64,000 bases of DNA from UBA1847 sp942492205 (GTDB taxonomy: Bacteria > Pseudomonadota > Gammaproteobacteria > Steroidobacterales > Woeseiaceae): positions 344,602-408,601 of the forward strand of contig CALODT010000002.1 of the NCBI GenBank assembly GCA_942492205.1, read 5' to 3'. The position numbers and the translations under genes were made by a program. The notes under the pieces were generated by a model. It was not told the origin of the DNA. It ran no database searches and saw nothing but the letters and a program-made list of their open reading frames with translations. Shown piece after piece: positions 1 through 7,629 of this stretch; position 1 is the stretch's first letter, and each line of letters starts with the position of its first letter.

Positions 1-1366
1 GGATCGTGTTCGTGGCGCCCTGATCCGCTCCGGTTTCGACTTTCCCCAACAGCGTATTACCGTAAGCCTTGGCCCTGCAGACATGCGCAAGGTCGGCGGT
101 CGTTACGACCTTGCAATAGCGCTTGGCATACTCGCCGCCCGCAAGCAGCTGCCACTGGACTCCGTGGCGAACATGGAGTTCTACGGTGAGCTGGCGCTGA
201 GCGGCGTGCTGCGCCCGGTTCCAGGGCTGTTGCCGGCAGCGCTGTCGGCGCGTGATTCGGGTCGCGCCATCGTTGTGCCGACAGAAAACCAGGACGAGGC
301 AGCGCTGGCCGGCGCCGAGGTTTACGCGGCAGCATCATTACTCGAAGTCACGGCGCACTTGCTGGGTCGCCGGCCGATCGAGCGCTGCAGGCGAACGCCG
401 ATTGCAGACCAAGGTTTGCCGCATGGCGATCTATCTGACGTCAAAGGCCAGCAGCGCGCCAAGCGGGCACTCGAAATCGCGGCAGCCGGGGGCCATAACC
501 TGTTGCTGATCGGTCCGCCGGGAACAGGCAAGAGCATGCTGGCGCGCAGACTTCCCGGCTTGCTGCCGAAATTAAGCCGGGCCGAAGCCATCGAAACAGC
601 ATCGATCGACTCAATTCTCGGTTTACCCGTCACTACCGCAGGCTGGCGTCGTCGCCCGTTTCGAGCGCCCCATCACACGGCAACCGCGCCCGCTCTCGTT
701 GGCGGCGGCAAGGGGCCGCGTCCCGGTGAGGTGTCGCGGGCCCATAATGGGGTCCTGTTTCTCGATGAGCTTCCGGAGTTCAACCGCAGCGTACTGGAGG
801 TACTCCGCGAACCGATGGAAACCGGCGTCATAACGGTATCGCGAGCAGGCGGCCAGGCAGATTTCCCGGCGCGATTCCAGATGGTCGCGGCAATGAATCC
901 CTGCCCTTGCGGCTATCTTGGAGACCGCCAGGCGGACTGCCGCTGCAGCGCCGAGCGGGTGGTCAGCTATCGCGGCAAGATCTCGGGCCCGTTGCTCGAC
1001 CGCATCGACCTGCACGTCGAAGTTGCGCGACCGTCGACGCAAGCGCTGCGAGCCACGGAGCCTGACGGCGAAACAAGCTCGGTCGTTGCCGGCCGCGTAA
1101 AGCAGGCGTGGCAGCTGCAGAAACAGCGCGCGGCCGTCAGCAATGCGCGCCTCGAGGGAAATGCGCTGACAACGTTCTGTGATGCAGACGATGCGTGCTG
1201 GAGTCTGCTCGAAGAGGCGGCCGGGCAGTTCAACCTGTCTGCGCGCGCGCACCACCGCATACTGCGTGTGGCGCGCACCATAGCCGACCTGTCGGCCTCC
1301 AAACGTATAACGCCCCCGCATGTTGCGGAGGCGCTATCGTTGCGTTGCCTGGATCGACGTGACTAG
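1..1366 (+). CDS. comM: ComM/YifB-family AAA+ ATPase, 5'-truncated by the window edge
   Basis: The reading frame is open from base 2, so the first ATG at 83 is internal and the N-terminus lies before the window. ComM is a hexameric helicase-like Mg-chelatase-related ATPase that promotes branch migration of incoming DNA during natural transformation (family knowledge). Visible parts are the end of the Lon-like N-terminal domain (GGRYDLAIALGIL), Walker A GPPGTGKS near 512-535, Walker B VLFLDELPEF near 748, the family's Cys cluster NPCPCGY...DCRC near 895-955, and the C-terminal Mg_chelatase_C domain (HHRILRVARTIADL). It converges on the cytochrome gene with an 18-base gap. The identification is firm. 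Confidence 0.95.
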   Translation, partial: DRVRGALIRSGFDFPQQRITVSLGPADMRKVGGRYDLAIALGILAARKQLPLDSVANMEFYGELALSGVLRPVPGLLPAALSARDSGRAIVVPTENQDEAALAGAEVYAAASLLEVTAHLLGRRPIERCRRTPIADQGLPHGDLSDVKGQQRAKRALEIAAAGGHNLLLIGPPGTGKSMLARRLPGLLPKLSRAEAIETASIDSILGLPVTTAGWRRRPFRAPHHTATAPALVGGGKGPRPGEVSRAHNGVLFLDELPEFNRSVLEVLREPMETGVITVSRAGGQADFPARFQMVAAMNPCPCGYLGDRQADCRCSAERVVSYRGKISGPLLDRIDLHVEVARPSTQALRATEPDGETSSVVAGRVKQAWQLQKQRAAVSNARLEGNALTTFCDADDACWSLLEEAAGQFNLSARAHHRILRVARTIADLSASKRITPPHVAEALSLRCLDRRD

Positions 1367-1384
1367 CCGACCCGTTCGCTTGAT

Positions 1385-1897
1385 CTATTGCGATTCGGCG
1401 GCCATGTATTCGACAGCCGCTGCCACCTCTTCGTCGGAGAGATCCATGCGACCGCCTTTCGCGGGCATGTAGCCCGCCGAACCGCTGTATCCTTCGATCG
1501 CGTGCTTCGTGAGCGTTTCCATGCCCTGGGCTATGCGTGCTTGCCAGGCAGCAGCGTCGCCGACAATCGGTGCACCGCCGACGCCGGCACCATGGCAGGC
1601 AAGGCAAGCCGAGTTGTACACCTGTGGTCCGGACAGGGCCGCGGCGACCGGCTCCGGTTCAGGTGCGGTCGTCACGGAGCGAGCGGGCTCGGCATGAGCC
1701 TCGCCCTGGCGGTACACATCGCCAACCGGCCGAATGCGTTCGGCGACTGCCTGGCGATATTCTTCGGTATCGCGCGTGTATACGCCCTGCGTAAGATCGG
1801 CCATCTTCATCGAAAGCACGAAAATCCCCAACGCGACGGCGGCAAGAACGCCGATAACGAGGGAGTACATATCAAAAAACTGCTGATCCCGACTCAA
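1385..1897 (-). CDS. membrane-anchored monohaem cytochrome c (c5-like)
   Basis: A 170-aa protein with a TTG start preceded by GGAG. One N-terminal membrane segment (about residues 10-30) is followed by an acidic, proline-rich linker of about 60 residues. A single cytochrome c domain contains the haem motif CLACH near residue 98 and a distal Met in the GYMPAKGG stretch. The spacing and the GxGGAP text resemble cytochrome c5/CycB. It probably carries electrons in the periplasm, tethered to the inner membrane. The partner oxidase is not in the window. It is a single gene, with a small hairpin at 1931-1947 upstream. Confidence 0.88.
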   Translation of the reverse strand: MSRDQQFFDMYSLVIGVLAAVALGIFVLSMKMADLTQGVYTRDTEEYRQAVAERIRPVGDVYRQGEAHAEPARSVTTAPEPEPVAAALSGPQVYNSACLACHGAGVGGAPIVGDAAAWQARIAQGMETLTKHAIEGYSGSAGYMPAKGGRMDLSDEEVAAAVEYMAAESQ

Positions 1898-1930
1898 GTG
1901 ACTGCTCCGGAGCTTTTACGAGTGGTTTGA

Positions 1931-1947
1931 TCGGGCGAAGAGCCCGA
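1931..1947 (-). terminator. small hairpin after the M14 gene
   Basis: TCGGGC-GAAGA-GCCCGA forms a 6-bp stem with a 5-nt loop, 23 bases after the M14 stop on the minus strand and before the cytochrome gene. No U-run follows, so it is at best a weak or Rho-assisted terminator. Confidence 0.3.
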
Positions 1948-1970
1948 CGGAGGCGGGCGATTATAGCCTA

Positions 1971-3152
1971 TCAACGCGGTTGCGCGAATGTTTCCAGCAT
2001 CAGCGTCATCAGTTCCTCGGCGAACACGGCGGCAGCGCGGCGCGTGGCTGTGCGGTCGGTTTCGTCGCCGACTTCATAGGTGGCCGAAGGAATACCGTAG
2101 CGACGATACATGTAGTTCTTGCCAACGCCGGCTCGCTTGCCCGGGCCCGGGCTGTGCCTGAACCTGTAATTCGTCAGACGCGGTTCTGCCGCACTGAACC
2201 AGGCCTCGAAGAATTCGGGAGGGTCCGTCGGTACCGACGCGTCCTGCGTGTAAAAGACATTGCGGTCCGTGGAGTGAAAATCGAGGAACACACGTATGCG
2301 GTGACCGTCGGCGTCGAGCTTGTCGAGCAACTCACCGACCAGCTGCGTCTCGGGCTGTCTGAAAATGCCCCAGTCTCGATTCAGGTCCGTGCCGCCAAGG
2401 TTGTGCCGCCAGTTGCCGCCAATGACACCGTCAGGGTTTAGCAGCGGAATCGCGATAACCTGAAATCTGTTCCGAAACCTGACGCCAAGTTCGCTATCGG
2501 CAAGCAGTGTTTCCAGGAAAGAGAACATGGCGAACGCACCCGATACCTCCGGAGGGTGCTGGCGTCCGACGAGTAGCAGCACGTCCTCGGCATCCGGGTT
2601 GCTGACGAGATAGTGGATGGCTTGCTCGCCAATCGAATAGCCCAGCAGACCACGTTTGGCGTCGGTTCTCGCCGCTGTCCGGGTCGTCCAGACATCGTAG
2701 ATCGGCGGTGTCACCAGTTCCTGAGCGGCAATCCAGGTCGTCCCGGCGCCCAGCGGCAACGCGAGCGTAGCGGTCTTCCCATCGTCGGATGTTGAAACGA
2801 ATCTGGAGTCGATCGGCAGCCAGTTCAGGCCGTCCCGGCTGATTTTGGGTACGTAGCGATGACTGGAGCGCAAATACCTGAGAGAGACGATCGCGGTCGT
2901 GTCCGCTTTTGCTACGAGCTTGAACGCAAACCACGGGCTCGGATTGACATAGCCGTCATCCTCCGGACGTATCGCCAGTTCGACTTCATTGCCCGCAAGG
3001 ACCCGGCAGCGACCGCGCCGGGCTCCGGCAAAACTATCGACGACCGAGAACGAAGAGGCCGTGCAGGGCTGGCCGACATCGTAAGAGGTGATCGGTGTGG
3101 CGCATCCACCGAGCAGCAGGAGGAGGGTCAGGCTGAGCGTATATCGGCACAT
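1971..3152 (-). CDS. M14-family zinc carboxypeptidase lipoprotein
   Basis: A 393-aa protein starting with a lipoprotein signal (LLLLLGGC, Cys about residue 17). An N-terminal beta-sandwich of about 120 residues resembles the N-domain of cytosolic-carboxypeptidase-like M14 proteins. In the M14 domain, H-P-P-E of GRQHPPEVSG is the HxxE zinc pair, the His of FLDFHSTDRN is the third ligand, and the Glu of ATYEVGDET is the catalytic base. All key residues are present. It lies 12 bases downstream of the DadA-like gene on the same strand, so the two are probably cotranscribed. M14 relatives include gamma-D-Glu-Dap amidase (MpaA). Together with DadA this suggests peptides containing D-residues as substrate, which is inference. 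Confidence 0.86.
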   Translation of the reverse strand: MCRYTLSLTLLLLLGGCATPITSYDVGQPCTASSFSVVDSFAGARRGRCRVLAGNEVELAIRPEDDGYVNPSPWFAFKLVAKADTTAIVSLRYLRSSHRYVPKISRDGLNWLPIDSRFVSTSDDGKTATLALPLGAGTTWIAAQELVTPPIYDVWTTRTAARTDAKRGLLGYSIGEQAIHYLVSNPDAEDVLLLVGRQHPPEVSGAFAMFSFLETLLADSELGVRFRNRFQVIAIPLLNPDGVIGGNWRHNLGGTDLNRDWGIFRQPETQLVGELLDKLDADGHRIRVFLDFHSTDRNVFYTQDASVPTDPPEFFEAWFSAAEPRLTNYRFRHSPGPGKRAGVGKNYMYRRYGIPSATYEVGDETDRTATRRAAAVFAEELMTLMLETFAQPR

Positions 3153-3164
3153 CGTTATCGCCCG

Positions 3165-4376
3165 CTAGCGAAGTGACCAGACAACAGATTGCGCGATATC
3201 GTGACTGCTCGCACACGCCAGTGTCCAGCCCAACGAGCCATGGCCGGTATTGAGGAACAGCCCGCCCACACGTGACGACCCGACCCATGGCACACCGTTC
3301 GGTGTCATCGGGCGGAAGCCGCCCCAGTGTGATTGACCGTCGGCCCCGTAGTCCGCCGCCAACGGCGCCACGTCGCGTGCGAGCTCCAGTAGCTTGCTCA
3401 CGCGCCTGGCATCATGACGCTCGCTGAAGCCGAGGAAATCAGCAAATCCGGCAATTCTCAGTGCCCCGTTCAGTCGGCTGAACACGGCTTTCTTGTGCAA
3501 AACCGTGACACTCATCGCGGGTGGCGCGCTACCGAGTGGCAGCGTCACGCTGTACCCGCGAACGGGGACGATGTAAGGGTTCACGGCGACAGGCTTGAGC
3601 AGCCGGCTGCTCCATGCGCCAGCGCAGACGACGACCGCATCGCCGCGAAGCTCGCTGTCGTCGAGTTCGATACCCTTTATGCGTGAGCCATTGCTGACGA
3701 GGCGCTTCACGTTCGTGCCGAGGCGGAAATGCACGTTGCCGGATTTTTCCAGCATCTGCTTCAGCCCCATCGCGAACTTTCGTGAGTCGCCGACGCTGTC
3801 GTGTCGCGAGTAGACGGCTCCCAGCACCTTGACGGGCATCTCGGCAATAGCGGGCTCCATGGCTATCGCCGCTTCCCGCGTCAGTACCTCGGTAACGCAG
3901 CCGAAGGCGCGCTTTAACTCGATACCGGCTTCTGCATTGCGTAGGGCCTGCTCCGAATCCAGCAGAACCATTTTCCCGGCGTCTCGATGCGAGAAGTCGA
4001 AAGGCAGGCGCTTCTCCAGGTCGGCCATGAGCTGTGCCGATCGCAGGGCGATTTTCAGCACCGTGACGGTGTTTTCCCTGGCCCTGCGGCGCGTGCATTC
4101 GGCGAGAAATCGCAGCCCCCACGGCAGCAGTGCCGGATGGGGTCGAACACGGATTCCGGAATCCCGACCGAGCAGGATGCCCGGTATCTTGGCGAGGAAG
4201 GCCGGGGTCGCCATCGCGTCGGTAAAGCTGTAGGAGAGCTGGCCTGCGTTGCCGAAACTCGCGCCGTCGGCAACTTCAGCGTGGCGATCGACAACAGTAA
4301 CCTGGCAGCCCAGTTCGGAGAGATAGTAGGCCGTCGTTACCCCGATAACCCCGGCCCCTATGACGACAACGTGCAT
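3165..4376 (-). CDS. DadA-like FAD-dependent D-amino-acid dehydrogenase
   Basis: A DAO/GlcD-type flavoprotein of 403 aa. The dinucleotide-binding motif GAGVIGVTTAYYLSELG sits at the very N-terminus, and the C-terminal GGFRPMTPNGVPWVG and NTGHGSLGWTLA segments are typical of D-amino-acid dehydrogenase small subunits. DadA oxidises D-amino acids to 2-oxo acids plus ammonia and passes electrons to quinone at the inner membrane (family knowledge). I chose the ATG at 4376 because GGAG precedes it by about 7 bases; a TTG at 4391 has no such site. A LysR-type palindrome lies 77 bases upstream. No alanine racemase (dadX) is adjacent, so the substrate may not be D-alanine. Confidence 0.87.
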   Translation of the reverse strand: MHVVVIGAGVIGVTTAYYLSELGCQVTVVDRHAEVADGASFGNAGQLSYSFTDAMATPAFLAKIPGILLGRDSGIRVRPHPALLPWGLRFLAECTRRRARENTVTVLKIALRSAQLMADLEKRLPFDFSHRDAGKMVLLDSEQALRNAEAGIELKRAFGCVTEVLTREAAIAMEPAIAEMPVKVLGAVYSRHDSVGDSRKFAMGLKQMLEKSGNVHFRLGTNVKRLVSNGSRIKGIELDDSELRGDAVVVCAGAWSSRLLKPVAVNPYIVPVRGYSVTLPLGSAPPAMSVTVLHKKAVFSRLNGALRIAGFADFLGFSERHDARRVSKLLELARDVAPLAADYGADGQSHWGGFRPMTPNGVPWVGSSRVGGLFLNTGHGSLGWTLACASSHDIAQSVVWSLR

Positions 4377-4452
4377 CTTGACTCCGCGCAACCCGTCCAG
4401 ACGATGTTACAGAGTGTGCCGCGGCGTCGGCCAATGAACGTTGCTAGAAAGC

Positions 4453-4471
4453 CTATAGCCCGGAGCTATAG
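4453..4471. promoter_or_regulatory. LysR-type operator O1 before dadA
   Basis: CTATAGC-CCGGA-GCTATAG is a perfect 7-bp inverted repeat with a 5-nt spacer. Its core is ATAGC-N5-GCTAT, which fits the T-N11-A rule for LysR binding (T4456, A4468). It lies between the lysR stop and the dadA start. The same core, ATARC-N5-GYTAT, recurs at 5400 and 7485. Confidence 0.65.
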
Positions 4472-4476
4472 CCTGG

Positions 4477-5370
4477 TCACGCGTCGAGGAAGTCCTGGAT
4501 GGCGACGGCGAAATGTGAAACAAACAGCTGCGTGGCAATCGACAGCGGAGCGGCCGCGAGACTCAGTACCTTGATGTCGAAACTCAGCCGCGGCCTCAGT
4601 GGCAGGATCCGGACCCGGCTCGTATCGCCTGAGCGAGCGGTGAGTTCGTCGATAACGGTGATGCCGGCACCACATTCCACCAGCGTCTTGACGACGTGGT
4701 AGGTCTCGGACCAGATAACGATGTCCAGCTCGGCCTGAACCGGTTCGAGATACTGAGCCAGAGCGCGGCCCAACGGCCCGCGACCATTCAGACCAATGAA
4801 GCGGTGACCGGACAGGTCTGTCGCTTTCAAGGCCTTCTTGCCTGCGAAATCGACACCCGGCGGCGCCAGCACAACAAAGCGACTTGACGCGAGCGTCTGG
4901 TCCACGATCCCGGGTATCTTCCCTGCGTCGAAAGCGATGCCGATGTCGATGCGTGACTCCAGCAGCGCTTCCGCCATCTCGTCGATATGCAGCGTCTCGA
5001 TCTCAAACACGGTGTCGCTGTGTTCGTCCTGGAACGTCTTGATGGCTTTCGGCAACACCTCGAGACCGAAGGCCGGCGCGCAGGCGACCCGTATTCGACC
5101 CGAGTTGCCTTGCTTCAGGTTCTCGGCAACGTGCCGCAAGCGGTCGACGTCCCGATACACGGCCGAAACATGGGCGAACAGTCGATGTGCTTCCGGCGTA
5201 GCGACCAGCTTGCCTTTGACGCGGTCGAATAACAGGTATCCGAGCTGCTGCTCTGCATGTGCCAGAACCTTGGATACAGATGGCTGGGAGACGTTCAGCA
5301 TGGCCGCGGCACTGGTCATCGAGCCGGTGGAGTACACCGCGTGAAATACTTCGATCTGTCGTAGACGCAT
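4477..5370 (-). CDS. LysR-family transcriptional regulator
   Basis: A 297-aa LTTR. The winged HTH covers residues 1-60 (LRQIEVFHAVYSTGSMTSAA, then LNVSQPSVSKVLAHAE) and the LysR_substrate domain covers about 90-290. The start has AAGGAAG about 7 bases upstream. It is divergent from the CapA-like gene and upstream of dadA on the same strand. The palindrome at 5400-5414 overlaps its own promoter region (TATACT at 5402-5397, read on the minus strand), which suggests autoregulation. Related sites before dadA and the TonB receptor suggest it controls the whole locus. The effector is unknown; a D-amino acid or peptide would fit. Confidence 0.92.
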   Translation of the reverse strand: MRLRQIEVFHAVYSTGSMTSAAAMLNVSQPSVSKVLAHAEQQLGYLLFDRVKGKLVATPEAHRLFAHVSAVYRDVDRLRHVAENLKQGNSGRIRVACAPAFGLEVLPKAIKTFQDEHSDTVFEIETLHIDEMAEALLESRIDIGIAFDAGKIPGIVDQTLASSRFVVLAPPGVDFAGKKALKATDLSGHRFIGLNGRGPLGRALAQYLEPVQAELDIVIWSETYHVVKTLVECGAGITVIDELTARSGDTSRVRILPLRPRLSFDIKVLSLAAAPLSIATQLFVSHFAVAIQDFLDA

Positions 5371-5399
5371 CGCCCTGCTTCCTTTGCTTCACAGCTAGT

Positions 5400-5414
5400 A
5401 TAACCACAGGTTAT
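5400..5414. promoter_or_regulatory. LysR-type operator O2 in the lysR/capA divergent gap
   Basis: ATAACC-ACA-GGTTAT is a perfect 6-bp inverted repeat with T-N11-A spacing (T5401, A5413). It is the only obvious structure in the 53-base gap between the LysR and CapA-like genes. Confidence 0.7.
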
Positions 5415-5423
5415 GCTGTTGCT

Positions 5424-7436
5424 ATGAACCCCGTTCCGCCCGCCTGGCTGGTGCTCGCCATACTCGCCTTCGGTAATTCCGCGCTTGCCGTGCCGTTGCT
5501 CGTTGCCGGACGAGTGGTTGACGAAACCGGTACCGCGCTGGCGAACGCCGCCGTTGCGATGCAGGGCGTTGAACTCGAGGTCGGCTCGAATGGCGAATTC
5601 GAGTTCCAGCTTGATACGCCGACGACGGTGGCGCTGCTGGTACAGGCGCCCGGTCATTACCCGTTCATTCATACCTTGCACCGTTCCGACTTCCCCGGCG
5701 ACCGCGAAGCGATTGTCCCGGACATCAGGCTGGTGAAAAAGAAAGCCGGCCGCACGCTCATGCTGTTTGCCGGTGATGCCATGCTCAGTCGGCGTTACTT
5801 CGAGCCACGCGCCGGCGAGCCAGTGCTGGTTCGTCGTGACCACGTTCTCGACGATGGCAGGAAATTGCTGAAAGCCATACGTCCGTACATCGAGCTTGCC
5901 GATTTCGCGTCCGTCAACATGGAGACGCAGCTTTCAGATACAGAGCTGACCGATCGCGTGCCGAAGTCGGTGACGTTTTTTTCGCCGCAAGAACTCGCAA
6001 CGCTGCTGCAATGGGCGGGTTTCGACTACGTTGCGCTCGGCAACAACCACATGTACGACTATCGGGATACCGGCCTTGCAGCGACGTTCGCAGCGTTGGA
6101 CAAGACGAGCCTCGCTTACTCGGGAGCCGGCGCCAGTGAGACTGAAGCGCGGCAAGCTGCCAGCGTCGATATCGGTGGGCGGGCGCATCGGTTCCTGAGC
6201 TACGTCGGCTGGGCGGGGACGTTCGAGCCCAGCCAGGTAGCGGAGGGTGAGAAAGGGGGTGCCGCGCTGGGCGACACGGCGGTGATCGCGCAGGATCTCG
6301 CCGCGCTGCCGGACGCCGCGATTTCCGTGGTGCAGCTGCATGCCGGTCTCGAATACGCGGAAACGCCGGCGCTCAGCGAGCGCACGACGTTACGGCAAGC
6401 CATCAAGGATGGAGCGGACCTCGCGCTCGGCCATCATCCGCACGTGCTGCAGGGATTCGAAATTGTCGACGATCGACTCATCGCTTATTCGCTGGGCAAT
6501 TTTCTTTTCGATCAGTATCACTACACGACGCAGCTCGGCATGCTGCTGTACGTCTGGATGGACGGCGACACGCTACACCGGGCCGAGGCCGTTCCGCTGC
6601 ATGTGAACGGCTACCTGCCGACGCCGGCAACCGGCACGTTCCGGCACGCCGTGCTCACGCGACTGGCGCGGCTGTCGTTCTCCGGGGCCTGTCTGTCATC
6701 CAGCGGCTTCCACGCTATTATTGCTGCGTGTGAGGCCGCCGGGTCGTCACCTACCAGCATCGCCGTACCTGCGTTCGCCGCCGAGTCGCCGGTGCATGTG
6801 AGAACGCTGGGCGCATCGGCGCTGGCTCCTGTCACAGTCGATCCGGTTGACGCGCCGTATCGGCTGGGGATCGACCTGCTGCGCCGCGGCGACTTCGAAT
6901 ACGCGCGACTTTTCGGGGCACACGATCGCACCTGGATCGAAGGTCGCAATGTTTCGCTCAAGACCGGCGACAACAATCGACTGGAAGTTCGCGTGCCGCC
7001 GGGGGGCGAAACCGTCCGCACCGGTATGAAAGTCTTCGAGAGGGTCTTTTCGCTGTCTGCGCCCGCGACCTTCGGCGGCCGGCTTCGCGTCGCCGGCAAG
7101 GTCAGGATTCGTTTCCTGCTGCAGCGCCGACGTGAAACCGACACACTCGACGAAGCGCTGGCGCAAGGACCGATGACAGAAATTGCTGTCTGGGAGGGCT
7201 CGGCAGGCGACTGGACGGCGTTCTCGCTCGACCACAATCAGCCCCGAACCACCACTCGCTCGGTTCGTTTGCTGATGGAGATTACGGACATCAGCGACGA
7301 GCAATCGGGGGCAACGGTGTCGTTTGACGACCTCGCGTGGGTGGAGTGGCGGACCCCGTGGATTGGGCCTGGCGACGCTGGCGAGGCCCCGATTTTTGCC
7401 ACCCACGTTATGTTGCAGAGGAAACCAAAACCTTGA
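5424..7436 (+). CDS. secreted CapA-like (PGA_cap) metallophosphatase-fold protein
   Basis: I place the start at ATG 5424 because it opens a clean signal peptide (cleavage near ALA-VP) that the upstream frame lacks. The mature protein has a carboxypeptidase-regulatory-like beta-sandwich at residues 24-90 (AGRVVDETGTAL). The CapA domain spans about 110-340: LFAGDAML, VNMETQLSD, ALGNNHMYDY, LHAGLEY, LGHHPHVLQG and YSLGNFLFD, the usual metal-site motifs. A C-terminal region of about 300 aa is probably carbohydrate-binding-like. CapA/PgsA proteins take part in poly-gamma-glutamate capsule metabolism, but no CapB, CapC or CapE synthase genes are here. A periplasmic role in breaking down or handling such a polymer is a fair alternative, given DadA, M14 and the TonB receptor. 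Confidence 0.85.
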   Translation: MNPVPPAWLVLAILAFGNSALAVPLLVAGRVVDETGTALANAAVAMQGVELEVGSNGEFEFQLDTPTTVALLVQAPGHYPFIHTLHRSDFPGDREAIVPDIRLVKKKAGRTLMLFAGDAMLSRRYFEPRAGEPVLVRRDHVLDDGRKLLKAIRPYIELADFASVNMETQLSDTELTDRVPKSVTFFSPQELATLLQWAGFDYVALGNNHMYDYRDTGLAATFAALDKTSLAYSGAGASETEARQAASVDIGGRAHRFLSYVGWAGTFEPSQVAEGEKGGAALGDTAVIAQDLAALPDAAISVVQLHAGLEYAETPALSERTTLRQAIKDGADLALGHHPHVLQGFEIVDDRLIAYSLGNFLFDQYHYTTQLGMLLYVWMDGDTLHRAEAVPLHVNGYLPTPATGTFRHAVLTRLARLSFSGACLSSSGFHAIIAACEAAGSSPTSIAVPAFAAESPVHVRTLGASALAPVTVDPVDAPYRLGIDLLRRGDFEYARLFGAHDRTWIEGRNVSLKTGDNNRLEVRVPPGGETVRTGMKVFERVFSLSAPATFGGRLRVAGKVRIRFLLQRRRETDTLDEALAQGPMTEIAVWEGSAGDWTAFSLDHNQPRTTTRSVRLLMEITDISDEQSGATVSFDDLAWVEWRTPWIGPGDAGEAPIFATHVMLQRKPKP

Positions 7437-7484
7437 TTCGATACTGGCGGTTTCTGCTAGACTGATTCCATAAGTATAAAGGTC

Positions 7485-7499
7485 ATAGCCATCGGTTAT
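7485..7499. promoter_or_regulatory. LysR-type operator O3 before the TonB receptor
   Basis: ATAGCC-ATC-GGTTAT is a near-perfect inverted repeat, with 5 of 6 arm pairs matching plus an outer C/G pair. It has T-N11-A spacing and lies about 130 bases before the receptor ATG. It matches O2 at 11 of 15 positions. Confidence 0.62.
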
Positions 7500-7629
7500 G
7501 CGGGCTGGAAACGTTGTTATTGGCGAGCCCCGAGATGCATTGGTAGCTTGACCCGTTGTCGGACCGTACCGATGACAGAGAAAATACTCGGCCAACGCCG
7601 ACACTTGAAAGAGAAAATAGGGGGAAGTC

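Noticed and set aside
623..1321. 232-aa open frame on the minus strand
   Set aside because: Antisense to comM, whose motifs are complete.
5259..5423. N-terminal extension of the CapA-like gene
   Set aside because: It overlaps lysR, lacks a signal peptide, and ATG 5424 opens a normal one.
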